Source: Novosphingobium sp. CECT 9465 (GTDB lineage Bacteria > Pseudomonadota > Alphaproteobacteria > Sphingomonadales > Sphingomonadaceae). Taken from it: DNA of 64,000 nucleotides. Both the position numbers and the translations under genes were made by a program. The stretch lies in assembly GCF_920987055.1 (NCBI RefSeq), contig NZ_CAKLBX010000001.1, forward strand, positions 434,001 to 498,000, given 5' to 3'. The notes under the pieces were generated by a model. It did no database searches. It saw only the letters and a program-made list of their open reading frames with translations, and was not told the origin of the DNA. Positions 16,641 through 25,165 of this stretch are shown here, in pieces (the first letter of the stretch is position 1; every line of letters begins with the position of its first letter).

Positions 16641-17864
16641 ATGCAATTCATGACCACGATGCAGCCAGTCCCGGATCACGTTCCGGCCGAACTGGTTCGC
16701 AATTATCCCTTCGTGCTGGGCAACATTACCAGCGGCAATCCTTACGACCGCATGGTGCATGATGTGCATCGTTTCGCTCCGCCGGTGTTCTATGCAATGG
16801 ATGCCTATCCGGGCGGAACCCCGGCCTGGGTTGTCCGCCGCTTTGCCGATCTGCGCGCGATTTATGCGGATGACACGCATTTCACGGTGAAGGGCTTTGC
16901 CCCGTTCGCAATGATGATCGGCGAAAGCTGGGGCAATGTTCCCGCAGAAGCCGATGCTCCGCTGCACGATCAGTATCGCGCTCTGCTCAATCCCCTGTTC
17001 ACGCCTGCTGCGCTGAAGAAGCTGGAAGCCAAGGTCACTTCGGTTGCCGGCGATCTGGTGGCGAAATTCCGGGATAAGAAGTCTATCGATTTCCGCGCGG
17101 AATTTGCCGTTCCTTTCCCCGTGTCGATTGTGCTCGATCTGCTGGGCTTGCCGCTGGAGCGGATGGACGAGTTCATGGAGTGGGAGCACATGCTGCTCCA
17201 TGATCTGAACATGGAGCACTTGCAGACGGCCACGCGCAATGTCGTCGGCCTGTTCCGCGACGTGATGAAGGAGCGCCGCGCCAATCCGGGCACCGATCTG
17301 GTCAGCTTCGCGCTGAACGCAAAGCTGGGGGATCGCAGCCTGACCGATGACGAAGTGGTGGGCTTCTGCTTCAACCTGTTCATCGGTGGACTGGATACGG
17401 TGACGACCAACTTGTGCTGGCAGTTCCGGCACCTTGGTAACGATCTTGAACTGCAGCGCACATTGCGCGCCAATCCCGCGCTGATCCCCGATGCCATCCA
17501 GGAACTGCTGCGGTTTTATTCCCCTGCCAGCACCTTCCGCACCTGCATCAAGGAAATCGAGATCGGCGGGGTGACGATCAAGCCGGGTGACAAGGTGCTG
17601 ATGGCAACCTTGCTGGGCAGCAACGACCCGGAACAATTCGATCATCCCGAAGAATTCCGTATCGACCGTCGGCCCACGCACCTGGCCTTCGGTTCGGGCA
17701 TTCACCATTGCCTTGGCCATCATCTGGCGCGCCGCGAACTGACCGTGGCCATGACCACCATTCTGCGTGAGCTGCCCGAATTCCGCTATGACAGCGGGGT
17801 CGAGGTGCTGACCGATCTGGGCGGGGTCATTCAGCCGCGCGCCGTTCCGCTTTTGCTGGGTTGA
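16641..17864 (+). CDS. Cytochrome P450, CYP101-like (copy A)
   Basis: A 407-residue P450 with heme loop FGSGIHHCLG (Cys357), ExxR E288-x2-R291 and GGLDTV (249-254), the I-helix motif of P450cam-type enzymes. The N-terminus PVPDHVPAELVRNYPF also resembles the P450cam start. It is closely similar to the P450 at 38385 over its whole length. Located 34 bp after the first P450 and 14 bp before the [2Fe-2S] ferredoxin gene, its probable electron donor. Terpenoid or steroid-like alicyclic substrates are typical of relatives, but this is inference. Confidence 0.93.
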   Translation: MQFMTTMQPVPDHVPAELVRNYPFVLGNITSGNPYDRMVHDVHRFAPPVFYAMDAYPGGTPAWVVRRFADLRAIYADDTHFTVKGFAPFAMMIGESWGNVPAEADAPLHDQYRALLNPLFTPAALKKLEAKVTSVAGDLVAKFRDKKSIDFRAEFAVPFPVSIVLDLLGLPLERMDEFMEWEHMLLHDLNMEHLQTATRNVVGLFRDVMKERRANPGTDLVSFALNAKLGDRSLTDDEVVGFCFNLFIGGLDTVTTNLCWQFRHLGNDLELQRTLRANPALIPDAIQELLRFYSPASTFRTCIKEIEIGGVTIKPGDKVLMATLLGSNDPEQFDHPEEFRIDRRPTHLAFGSGIHHCLGHHLARRELTVAMTTILRELPEFRYDSGVEVLTDLGGVIQPRAVPLLLG

Positions 17865-17878
17865 GAGAGAACCGACCG

Positions 17879-18193
17879 ATGACCAGAATTACCTTTCAGC
17901 TTCACGATGGCACGACCCGCACGATTGAGGCCGGTTCGGATACGAACCTGATGCGGGTTGCCGTCGAAAACGACGTGCCGGGGATCAATGGCGAATGCAA
18001 CGGCTGCACCACATGCGCCACGTGCAAGGTGCAGGTGGCCGAAAGCTGGTTTGCCCTGCTTCCGCGCGCGGATGAAAATGAGGATTCGCTCCTCGAAGAT
18101 ACCGCGCCGCGCACCCGGCTTTCCTGCCAGATTGCCATCACACCCGATCTCGATGGGCTGACCGTGACCGTCCCGATCAGCCAATATGTCTGA
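17879..18193 (+). CDS. [2Fe-2S] ferredoxin, adrenodoxin/putidaredoxin type
   Basis: A 104-residue ferredoxin. The cluster motif is C-x5-C-x2-C (CNGCTTCATC) with the fourth Cys in LSCQI, as in putidaredoxin. The acidic loop RADENEDSLLEDTAPRT is the expected partner-binding surface. It should deliver electrons from a (not encoded here) NADH-ferredoxin reductase to the neighbouring P450s, possibly also to the Rieske oxygenase. The ATG at 17879 lies 14 bp after the P450 stop, and its own stop overlaps the globin start by eight bases. Confidence 0.92.
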   Translation: MTRITFQLHDGTTRTIEAGSDTNLMRVAVENDVPGINGECNGCTTCATCKVQVAESWFALLPRADENEDSLLEDTAPRTRLSCQIAITPDLDGLTVTVPISQYV

Positions 18194-18617
18194 AGGAATC
18201 GTTCTGGATTGCGCCGCCCTTCTCGAACGGTCATTCGAAGTTGCAGCGGAACGGGGCGGCGACATCACCCCGCTCGTTTTCGCGCGTTTCTTTGAAATCG
18301 CTCCGAAAGCAGAGGCGCTGTTCCAGCTCGATACGCTCGACCCGCAGGCGCGGGGGCGGATGCTGGCTGAAATGCTGACCATGCTGGTCGATCAGGCGCG
18401 TGGCGAAGGCTATGTCGGGCCGACGCTGGCGACCATTGCTGCCGATCATGTGGCCTACGGGGTGGAAGATTTCAGCCTGTACGAAGCATGGCTGGACGCG
18501 CTGACAGACGTGGTGCGCGATTTGAATGCAGCGGGATGGACGCCCGAAATCGCTGCGGCATGGCAACGCCAGCGCGGCCAGTTTTTAAGCGCACTGGCCC
18601 GTAAACGCCACCAGTAA
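18186..18617 (+). CDS. Single-domain globin
   Basis: A 143-residue globin-fold protein without any reductase domain. A proximal-His candidate is H88 in IAADHVAYGV, and a CD-corner Phe is likely F46 in APKAEALFQ. Length and layout fit the flavohemoglobin-like single-domain group (about 140 residues). It overlaps the ferredoxin gene by eight bases and closes the Rieske-P450-P450-ferredoxin operon, so O2 supply, NO protection or redox sensing for these oxygenases is a plausible role. The CRP/FNR-type box upstream of the operon supports an oxygen link. The function is inferred only. Confidence 0.82.
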   Translation: MSEGIVLDCAALLERSFEVAAERGGDITPLVFARFFEIAPKAEALFQLDTLDPQARGRMLAEMLTMLVDQARGEGYVGPTLATIAADHVAYGVEDFSLYEAWLDALTDVVRDLNAAGWTPEIAAAWQRQRGQFLSALARKRHQ

Positions 18618-18688
18618 CGTCTGCGCGACTTTCCGAGCAAGGCCTCTGCAATCTGGGCTTGAACGCATTCCCGATCCGCTCTGTGTTG

Positions 18689-18719
18689 AACAATTAGAAC
18701 AAAATATGTTCAAATTGTT
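18689..18719. promoter_or_regulatory. 31-bp imperfect palindrome (candidate operator)
   Basis: Arms AACAATTAGAACA and TGTTCAAATTGTT (12 of 13 complementary) around a 5-base AAATA centre, in an AT-rich patch between the globin and the extradiol dioxygenase. Its right end touches the CRP/FNR-type box, so a second regulator could compete with or assist it. Confidence 0.6.
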
Positions 18720-18731
18720 GATGTGGATCAA
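18718..18731. promoter_or_regulatory. CRP/FNR-type box TTGATGTGGATCAA
   Basis: A perfect match to TTGAT-N4-ATCAA, 49 bp upstream of the extradiol dioxygenase ATG. The segment after it (GTCCT, TTGAGA, AGGA, CAAAA before ATG) resembles the one following the box at 13002, suggesting one regulon. Confidence 0.65.
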
Positions 18732-18779
18732 CGATCGTGCCTGCCTTTCGTGGTCCTTTGAGAACAAGGAGAGCAAAAC

Positions 18780-19694
18780 ATGACAGGTAGAGGACCAACA
18801 ACGCTTGCCGTCACAAGGGTCAGCGGTGTGACGCTGGACATTACGGATCGTGATGCAGCCTGCAAATTCGTTGCCGCATTGGGCCTGGAGCTGGCCGAAG
18901 CGGGCGATACCGTTGTCGCCAGTGCCGCCGACGGCAGCAGCATGACTTTGCGCGATGCGCCTCGCCGCCGGTTGACCGGCCTGCGCTTCGATTGCCAACC
19001 GCAAGACATCGATGGCCTGGCTGATGCGGCCGCCGCCTTTGGCGCCACAATTCTTGGCCACACCGCAACGACTTTGGTCCTCGATGGGCCGGACGGCCTT
19101 CTGCTTGAAATCCGGGCGACCGCCTCTGCCACGCCCCGCAACGAAGCGCTGATCCTGCCGCATGCGCCGCTCCACAGCCAAGCGCCCGATGCACGACCGT
19201 TGGCGCTCTCCCATGTTGCCATATTCGCCAGCAACCCGCCCGGCGCGCTGGAATTCTACAGCCAGGTGCTGGGCCTGCGCATGTCCGATCAGTGCGGCGA
19301 TGGCCTGATGTTCCTGCATTCCGGCCATGGCGGAGATCACCACATCCTTGCGCTGGTCGGATCGACCACGTCCGGCCTGCATCACTACAGCTGGGAAATG
19401 GGCACTATCGACGGCATCGGTCTGCGCGCCAATCGCCTGGCCGAGGCCGGATATGTGCGGGGCTGGGGGCTTGGCCGCCATGTGCTGGGGTCCAACTTCT
19501 TCCACTACATCGCCGATCCGTGGGGCTGCCATGCCGAGCTGACCACCGGTCTCGATCAGGTCGATCCCGCCACCTGGCAGGCAGGCGATCACGATCCCGT
19601 GGATGCCTTTTACCTGTGGGGACCGCCCCTGCCCGAAGGCTTCATCGCCAACGCCGAAGAACATGAACGCAGCCTCGCCCTGGCAGAAGGCTGA
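18780..19694 (+). CDS. Type I extradiol dioxygenase (BphC/HsaC-like)
   Basis: A 304-residue two-domain VOC dioxygenase. The C-terminal half holds the iron ligands H145 (LSHVAIF), one His of LHHYSW (201-202) and E253 (CHAELTTG). Other BphC-type active-site residues are also recognisable: HH187-188, H234 in GRHVLG and Y243 in FHYIADPWG. It should cleave a catechol next to its hydroxyls with O2. AAGGAGAG precedes the ATG. Next comes an HsaA-like monooxygenase that could generate the catechol, as HsaA-HsaC do in steroid ring A degradation. Confidence 0.88.
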   Translation: MTGRGPTTLAVTRVSGVTLDITDRDAACKFVAALGLELAEAGDTVVASAADGSSMTLRDAPRRRLTGLRFDCQPQDIDGLADAAAAFGATILGHTATTLVLDGPDGLLLEIRATASATPRNEALILPHAPLHSQAPDARPLALSHVAIFASNPPGALEFYSQVLGLRMSDQCGDGLMFLHSGHGGDHHILALVGSTTSGLHHYSWEMGTIDGIGLRANRLAEAGYVRGWGLGRHVLGSNFFHYIADPWGCHAELTTGLDQVDPATWQAGDHDPVDAFYLWGPPLPEGFIANAEEHERSLALAEG

Positions 19695-19728
19695 CACCCC
19701 AAAATCCTGGATCGAAAGGACCAATATC

Positions 19729-20964
19729 ATGGCAACCGCAGCTGCATGGAAGACCGAAATCGCCGATACCGGCTATAATGAAAAGGCCGAGAAGGAACTC
19801 GTCGGCCGCGCGAAGGAATTGTATCCCGTCATCCTCAAGGGTGCGGAAACCTGTTCGGACAAGGGCCGCTTGTCCGATGAAGTCATCGATGCGCTGACCG
19901 ATGCCGGTTTCTGGGATATGGCATTGCCGCGCCGCTGGGGTGGTTATGGCACCAGCTGTCGCGCGATGTCGCTCGTAGGCGCCGAACTTGCCCGCGCCGA
20001 TCCGTCGGTGGGCTGGGTCTACACGGTTTATCATGGCAGCACCTGGGCGGCGAGCCTGACGCCCGATGCCACGCAGGAAGCCCTGTTCGGCGATGGCAGG
20101 AAGGCGGTGATCTGCGCCGTCGCCAATCCTCCGGGCAAACTGGAGCCGGTCGATGGCGGCTACTTGCTGACCGGCCGCTGGCCATATGCTTCTGGCTGCT
20201 ACCATGCCGATTGGGCACAAGTCGGCTGCAACATCCATCACCCCGATGGCAAGGTCGAACACGGCGGAAACGCCTATGTCCGCATGGAAAATGTGACCAT
20301 CGAGGAAACGTGGCACATGATCGGCATGAAGGGCACAGGATCGAACACGATCAGTGTCGACAAGGTGTTCATCCCGCATGCGCAGTTCGATTATGTCGCA
20401 AAGAACGGCATGGCCAATCACTATCCCGGCAAGCGGCATGTTGGTGAAGCACAGGATTACTGGCCTTTCATGCCGTTCTTGCGCGCTACCGCCCATTGCG
20501 TGGTGGGCGGGGCCGCGCTGGAAATCCTCGACCGGGTGACCAATGCGATGCATGGCCGCAAGATCCTGTACACGACCTATAACGACCAGTCGCAATGCGT
20601 GAACGCACAGGCACAGCTGGGCGAGGCGGCTGCGCGCATTCATGCGGCCATTGCCGTCACGCTCAAGAACGTGGACCTCGTCGACGAGGTGGGCCTGACC
20701 CGGCAGCCGCTGACAGCGGCGCAGCGGGCGCTGAGCAAGGCGGAAGGCTCCATCGCAGTAGACCTTCTGGCACAGGCCGTGGACAAGCTGATGTTCCTGG
20801 CCGGATCAAGCGCCTTCAACGATGCCAATCATTTGCAGCGCCTGTATCGCGATTGCGTGTTCGGCATGCGGCACACCGCCAACCTGCCCTATGTGGGATA
20901 TGAAATCCTCGGCAAGGCGCTGCTGGGCATCACGCCCAACATCGCCCATCCCGATTTCATCTAG
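19729..20964 (+). CDS. Flavin-dependent monooxygenase, HsaA/acyl-CoA dehydrogenase fold
   Basis: A 411-residue protein of the acyl-CoA dehydrogenase fold. It belongs to the two-component hydroxylase branch (like HsaA or HpaH-type oxygenases): it starts with RLSDEVIDALTDAGFWDMALPRRWGG, contains GRWPYASGCYHADW and GTGSNTISVDKVFIP, and lacks the catalytic Glu contexts of dehydrogenases. Such enzymes use reduced flavin from a separate reductase, not seen here, to hydroxylate phenols. The ATG at 19729 lies 35 bp after the dioxygenase stop with GAAAGGA upstream. Phenol to catechol conversion for the adjacent extradiol enzyme is the best hypothesis. Confidence 0.85.
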   Translation: MATAAAWKTEIADTGYNEKAEKELVGRAKELYPVILKGAETCSDKGRLSDEVIDALTDAGFWDMALPRRWGGYGTSCRAMSLVGAELARADPSVGWVYTVYHGSTWAASLTPDATQEALFGDGRKAVICAVANPPGKLEPVDGGYLLTGRWPYASGCYHADWAQVGCNIHHPDGKVEHGGNAYVRMENVTIEETWHMIGMKGTGSNTISVDKVFIPHAQFDYVAKNGMANHYPGKRHVGEAQDYWPFMPFLRATAHCVVGGAALEILDRVTNAMHGRKILYTTYNDQSQCVNAQAQLGEAAARIHAAIAVTLKNVDLVDEVGLTRQPLTAAQRALSKAEGSIAVDLLAQAVDKLMFLAGSSAFNDANHLQRLYRDCVFGMRHTANLPYVGYEILGKALLGITPNIAHPDFI

Positions 20965-21039
20965 TTCTGACGCAAGATAGGATACGCGCCGCCGCTCCTG
21001 CGGGAAAGAGACGCTCTGAACCATTGGGAGGGGCGGCGC

Positions 21040-21966
21040 GTGAACAAGGCAATAAAGGGCTATCTTGCAGACGGTCTGTGGCTGCCGGAAGGGCCGGTTG
21101 CGATGCCGGACGGCAGCCTGATCGTGGTCGAAGTGCTGGGCGGCAGGCTTACCCGGATCGCCGCCGATGGGACGAAAACAACCATCGCGGAACTTGGCGG
21201 CGGGCCGAATGGCGCTGCAATCGGGCCTGACGGGCGCTGCTATGTCTGCAACAATGGCGGCTTCCGGCACATGACATTGCCGGATGGGGGGCTGCTGCCG
21301 CTGGAGGCACCGCTGGATACACCACCCGGTTCCATTCAAGTGGTCGATCTGGCAACCGGCGCGTTCGAGACGTTGTACGAACATTCCGAAACCACACCCT
21401 TCTGGGGGCCGAACGACATCGTGTTCGATGATGCCGGAGGCTTCTGGTTTACCGATTTCGGGCGTGACCGCGGGCGCACCCGCATGCGCGGCGCGCTTTA
21501 TTACGCGAAGGCCGACGGGTCTGAAATTCGCGAGGTGGTGCCTTCACTGGATGGCCCGAACGGGGTCGGCCTCTCGCCGGATGGCAAGACTCTCTATGTC
21601 GCGCTCACGTTCGAGGGGCACCTGATCAGCTTCCAGCTGTCCGCGCCGGGGGTGATCGACACTTCGACCTCGCACATGCCCAATGGCAGCTCGATCCTTG
21701 GGCGGGCAGGGCCGGGAATGTATCTCGATAGCCTGGCGGTCGATAGCGTGGGACGCATCTGCTGCGCATCGCCCGGCGTCGGGGCGGTGCTTGTTTTCCC
21801 TGCCGAAGGCGGGGCACCTGAGGTGGTGGCGATACCCGATTTCCTGACGACCAACATCGCTTTTGGCGGGCCGGATCGCCGGACGGCCTACGTCACCATG
21901 GGCAGCAGCGGACGCGTTGCCATGATCGAATGGGACGTTCCGGGGCTGGAACTCGCTTTCAATTAA
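21040..21966 (+). CDS. SMP-30/gluconolactonase-like protein
   Basis: A 308-residue six-bladed propeller of the SMP-30/lactonase family. Features are WLPEGPVAMPDGSL at the start, FWGPNDIVFDDAGGFWFTDFG and DGPNGVGLSPDGKTLYVA, which supply the metal-binding Glu, Asn and Asp positions. Lactone hydrolysis of a ring-cleavage or oxidation product fits the context. The start is GTG at 21040 with GGGAGGGG upstream; a 10-bp inverted repeat has its right arm over this start codon. A strong terminator follows the stop. Confidence 0.88.
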   Translation: MNKAIKGYLADGLWLPEGPVAMPDGSLIVVEVLGGRLTRIAADGTKTTIAELGGGPNGAAIGPDGRCYVCNNGGFRHMTLPDGGLLPLEAPLDTPPGSIQVVDLATGAFETLYEHSETTPFWGPNDIVFDDAGGFWFTDFGRDRGRTRMRGALYYAKADGSEIREVVPSLDGPNGVGLSPDGKTLYVALTFEGHLISFQLSAPGVIDTSTSHMPNGSSILGRAGPGMYLDSLAVDSVGRICCASPGVGAVLVFPAEGGAPEVVAIPDFLTTNIAFGGPDRRTAYVTMGSSGRVAMIEWDVPGLELAFN

Positions 21967-21985
21967 GCGAGGCTTGATCGTCCGC

Positions 21986-22021
21986 AATGCCGGAAGTTTC
22001 CTTACGGGAACTTCCGGCATT
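21986..22021. terminator. Bidirectional terminator between convergent genes
   Basis: A 16-bp stem with one mismatch (left arm starting AATGCCGG, right arm ending CCGGCATT) and a 4-base loop lies between the lactonase and the PQQ dehydrogenase stops. Confidence 0.8.
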
Positions 22022-22033
22022 GTCAGTCAGGCC

Positions 22034-24367
22034 CTACTTTTTCGGCAGGGCATAAGCGATGATCTCGTCGCTTTCCCCCGATAGCATTCCTCCATGCCCG
22101 CCTGCCGCAATCACGACGAACTGCCGCCCGCTTTTTGATGACCAGTAGGTTGACGGTGAGGCATTGCCGCCTGCTGGAAGGCGCGCGCGCCAAAGCTCGC
22201 GGCCCGTAGCCACGTCATAGGCGCGGAACGCATGCTCCTGCGTCGCGCCGATGAACACCAGTCCGCTGCGCGTTGTCACCGATCCGCCGATATTGGGAAC
22301 ACCCATCGGGATCGGCAGCAAGGTTGGCAAGGTCAGCGGACCACTATCGCGCGATGTGCCGAACCTGCGGCTCCACACCATCTTGCCAGTGCGCAGATCC
22401 ACCGCGTTGATATGGCCATAGGGCGGCTGCTGGCACGGTATCGCCAGCGGCGAGAGGAACGGCGCGATATGCGCGGCATAGGGCACACCCTGCTGCGCCA
22501 CCGGCCCGCCGACGTCGGACATGTGCTTTGCCGTCATCGGCTTGACGCCCATCTTGTCCGCTTCGCTGCGGGGGATCAGGCGGTTGTAGTTGGCGACCTG
22601 ATTGTTGTTGACGATCATCAACTGCCGGGCCGGATCGACCGACACGCCGCCCCAGTCAACACCGCCAAGATAACCGGGCCATGTGAGCGTTGGCTGCTTG
22701 GTGGAAAGCGGCGTCATGTCACCCGCAAACCGCGCCTCGCGAAAGCGCAAGCGGCACATTGCCTGGTCGATGGGGGTAAGGCCCCACATGCCCTTTTCGG
22801 TGGGGCGCGGTCCACCGAACGATGGAAACGCCACCGAATAAGGCTGCGTCGGCGCAACACGTTCGCCCGGCACACCATCGGTCGGCACCGGCTTTTCCGC
22901 AACGGGGAGAATCGGCTTGCCGGTGGCACGATCAAGGAAGAATATCTCGCCGCGCTTGGTCGGTTGCAGCAGGCCTTTGATCCCGCCGGGCAGGTCTACC
23001 AGCGTTGGCTGCGCGGGAACGTCATAATCCCACAGATCGTGGTGCGTGGTCTGGAAAGACCAGCGCACGGCGCCGGTTTCCGAATCGAGCGCGACGACCG
23101 AACTGGAGTACTTGTCGTCATTGGCGGTGCGGTGTCCGCCAAAATAATCGGGCGTGGCATTGCCGGTGGGCACATAGACCAGCCCCAACGCATCGTCCGA
23201 ACTCATCGGCGCCCAGCTGTTGGGCGTACCACGGGTAAAGGCCTGGCCTTCAGGTGGAAGCCCATGGAAATCGGGTTTGCCGATATCGAAGGCCCACGCG
23301 AACCGGCCCGTCACCGCATCGAACGCGCGAACAGCGCCCGATGGTTCGCCGGTATGCTGGCCATCGGTTACCCAACCACCCAGCACAAGCTTGCCACGCG
23401 CGATGGCAGGCGGTGAGGTGACGAAATAGTAGCCCTTTTCAACCGGGGTCATGCCTTCGAGCAGGCTGACCACGCCGTTTGTGCCGAAGCCTGCGCAACT
23501 GCGCCCGTCAGCCGCATCCATCGCCAGCAGGCGGGCATCCAGCGTGGCTGTATAGATTCGTTGCGAACACGGCCCGGTGGCGCCGGGCACCTGATAATAG
23601 GTTACACCGCGACAGCTGAGGCCGTAGACGCCGTGCGTGTCCGTCCTGGCGCGGTGTCGCCACACCTGTTTGCCGGTTTCCGCATCAAGCGCTATCACAT
23701 CATTGTAACCGGTGCAGAAATACACCTTGTCGCCAATTTTCAGGGGATTGGCCTGAAACGACGGCTTACCCTCTTTCGGCCCCGGACCCGTATGGAAACT
23801 CCAGATACGTTCGAGATTGCCGACATTGGCCGGCGTGATCTGGGCGAGCGGAGAGAACCGCGAACCGCCGCGATCATTGCCGTAGGCGGTCCATTCGCCA
23901 TCCTGCACCGTGGCGGGCGAGGGGCCATAGGCATCGCTGATGGCGGGCGGCGTGGCATCGAGCCAGAACAGTGCGGCTACCGAGGCGACCGCGGCAAAAC
24001 CAAGCCCGCGCCAGAGAATTTTCCCGCCCGGCAAAGGTTCGGCCAGCCCGACATGGCTGCGATAGCTGCGTGAGAGCATCCACAACCCAAGGCAGAACGG
24101 CATCGCGATCCTTGGCGCGAGCGCCCAGCCATCAAGCCCGACTTCCCATAGCGCCCACAGGAGATTGGCGGCAAGGAAGGCCCAGAACAGCCGGATCGAT
24201 AGGACCTTGCGCCGGAAGCCAAGCACGGCTGTGACCACCATGACGATCCCGCTGAGCAGATACCAGGCCGACCCGCCCAACGCCACCAGCTGACCGCCCA
24301 GCGCCACAAGCGCAGCGCCACTGACAAGCAGGATAAGAAGGAACGCGATGTTCAGGAAACGCTGCAT
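22034..24367 (-). CDS. Membrane-bound PQQ-dependent dehydrogenase (glucose/quinate type)
   Basis: A 777-residue quinoprotein. The first about 135 residues form five hydrophobic segments (MQRFLNIAFLLILLVSGAALVALGG onward), as in membrane glucose dehydrogenase Gcd and quinate dehydrogenase. The periplasmic eight-bladed propeller follows with typical repeats (LVYVPTGNATPDYF, GAVRWSFQTTHHDLWDYD, TKRGEIFFLDRATGKP). It oxidises a sugar or polyol in the periplasm and passes electrons to ubiquinone. The ATG at 24367 begins the first hydrophobic segment; a longer frame adds 13 unlikely residues. PQQ synthesis genes are not in the window. Substrate cannot be fixed. Confidence 0.9.
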   Translation of the reverse strand: MQRFLNIAFLLILLVSGAALVALGGQLVALGGSAWYLLSGIVMVVTAVLGFRRKVLSIRLFWAFLAANLLWALWEVGLDGWALAPRIAMPFCLGLWMLSRSYRSHVGLAEPLPGGKILWRGLGFAAVASVAALFWLDATPPAISDAYGPSPATVQDGEWTAYGNDRGGSRFSPLAQITPANVGNLERIWSFHTGPGPKEGKPSFQANPLKIGDKVYFCTGYNDVIALDAETGKQVWRHRARTDTHGVYGLSCRGVTYYQVPGATGPCSQRIYTATLDARLLAMDAADGRSCAGFGTNGVVSLLEGMTPVEKGYYFVTSPPAIARGKLVLGGWVTDGQHTGEPSGAVRAFDAVTGRFAWAFDIGKPDFHGLPPEGQAFTRGTPNSWAPMSSDDALGLVYVPTGNATPDYFGGHRTANDDKYSSSVVALDSETGAVRWSFQTTHHDLWDYDVPAQPTLVDLPGGIKGLLQPTKRGEIFFLDRATGKPILPVAEKPVPTDGVPGERVAPTQPYSVAFPSFGGPRPTEKGMWGLTPIDQAMCRLRFREARFAGDMTPLSTKQPTLTWPGYLGGVDWGGVSVDPARQLMIVNNNQVANYNRLIPRSEADKMGVKPMTAKHMSDVGGPVAQQGVPYAAHIAPFLSPLAIPCQQPPYGHINAVDLRTGKMVWSRRFGTSRDSGPLTLPTLLPIPMGVPNIGGSVTTRSGLVFIGATQEHAFRAYDVATGRELWRARLPAGGNASPSTYWSSKSGRQFVVIAAGGHGGMLSGESDEIIAYALPKK

Positions 24368-24481
24368 GGCGGTACAATCCGGTTGGCGTGCCAGCTGGAG
24401 GCACAAGGGTTGGCGCCCGATCGTGACAACAAGCGCAGCGTTGCCGTCAACCAGGATGATTTACCTGACTGATGCCGAATA

Positions 24482-24940
24482 TCAGCCCATCTGGCTCTTG
24501 AGCCATTCGGGAACGCCGATCAGGTAGCTCTTTTCCTCGTACAGCCTGGCGATCCGCCAGCCATCCGGCGTACGCACCAGATCGTGTATGTACCACAGGC
24601 CGCAGATCATCGTATCTGTTTCGACGTTGTTGGTCACGGTCATCGGGTTATAGCAGACGGTCTTGGTCCTGGCGGTCTGCCGGTCTTCACTGAACTCGTA
24701 GCGGGTTGTCGATACAACATGCTGCGCTGCCACAACCTGCTGGAAGCTTGCCCGAAGAAATGCCTTGGTTTCTTCCAGATTGCCCTTGAACAGCGCCATT
24801 TCCGAATAATCGATAAAAGCATCTGCGGTAAAATAGTCATCGAGTTTGTCGAAATCCCGCGTATCCACGGCATAACAATATCCGACCAGCAGATCCTGAA
24901 TCTCGAACCGGTCAGACATTTCCTCTACGCTGATAGCCAT
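24482..24940 (-). CDS. SnoaL/NTF2-like protein (1)
   Basis: A 152-residue protein of the SnoaL_4 type: it opens RFEIQDLLVGYCYAVDTRDFDKLDDYFTADAFIDYS, the usual helix-loop-helix of this cone-like fold, and ends LVRTPDGWRIARLYEEKSYL. Relatives are isomerases, hydratases or ring-hydroxylating beta-subunit-like proteins; no catalytic residues can be assigned safely. It lies 225 bp downstream of the phosphotransferase gene on the same strand. Confidence 0.85.
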   Translation of the reverse strand: MAISVEEMSDRFEIQDLLVGYCYAVDTRDFDKLDDYFTADAFIDYSEMALFKGNLEETKAFLRASFQQVVAAQHVVSTTRYEFSEDRQTARTKTVCYNPMTVTNNVETDTMICGLWYIHDLVRTPDGWRIARLYEEKSYLIGVPEWLKSQMG

Positions 24941-25165
24941 CGCTCAATCCCACTTGTCTTTTTTGATAGCCTCGCTTTCGCATGGCCCAGGGCACGCTAC
25001 CGCCTCTCCAATGGTAGGCTGAAGTGCGGGTGCATGGCGGCGAGCGACGCCGGATATTGCGCGATACATCCCCATGTCATGTCCGCAACCGGCCCAAGGC
25101 GCTGTGGGAAATGCATGGACCTACAAACTGCTGGAATGGCAGATCAGGGCGCTGCGCCGCTCAGG

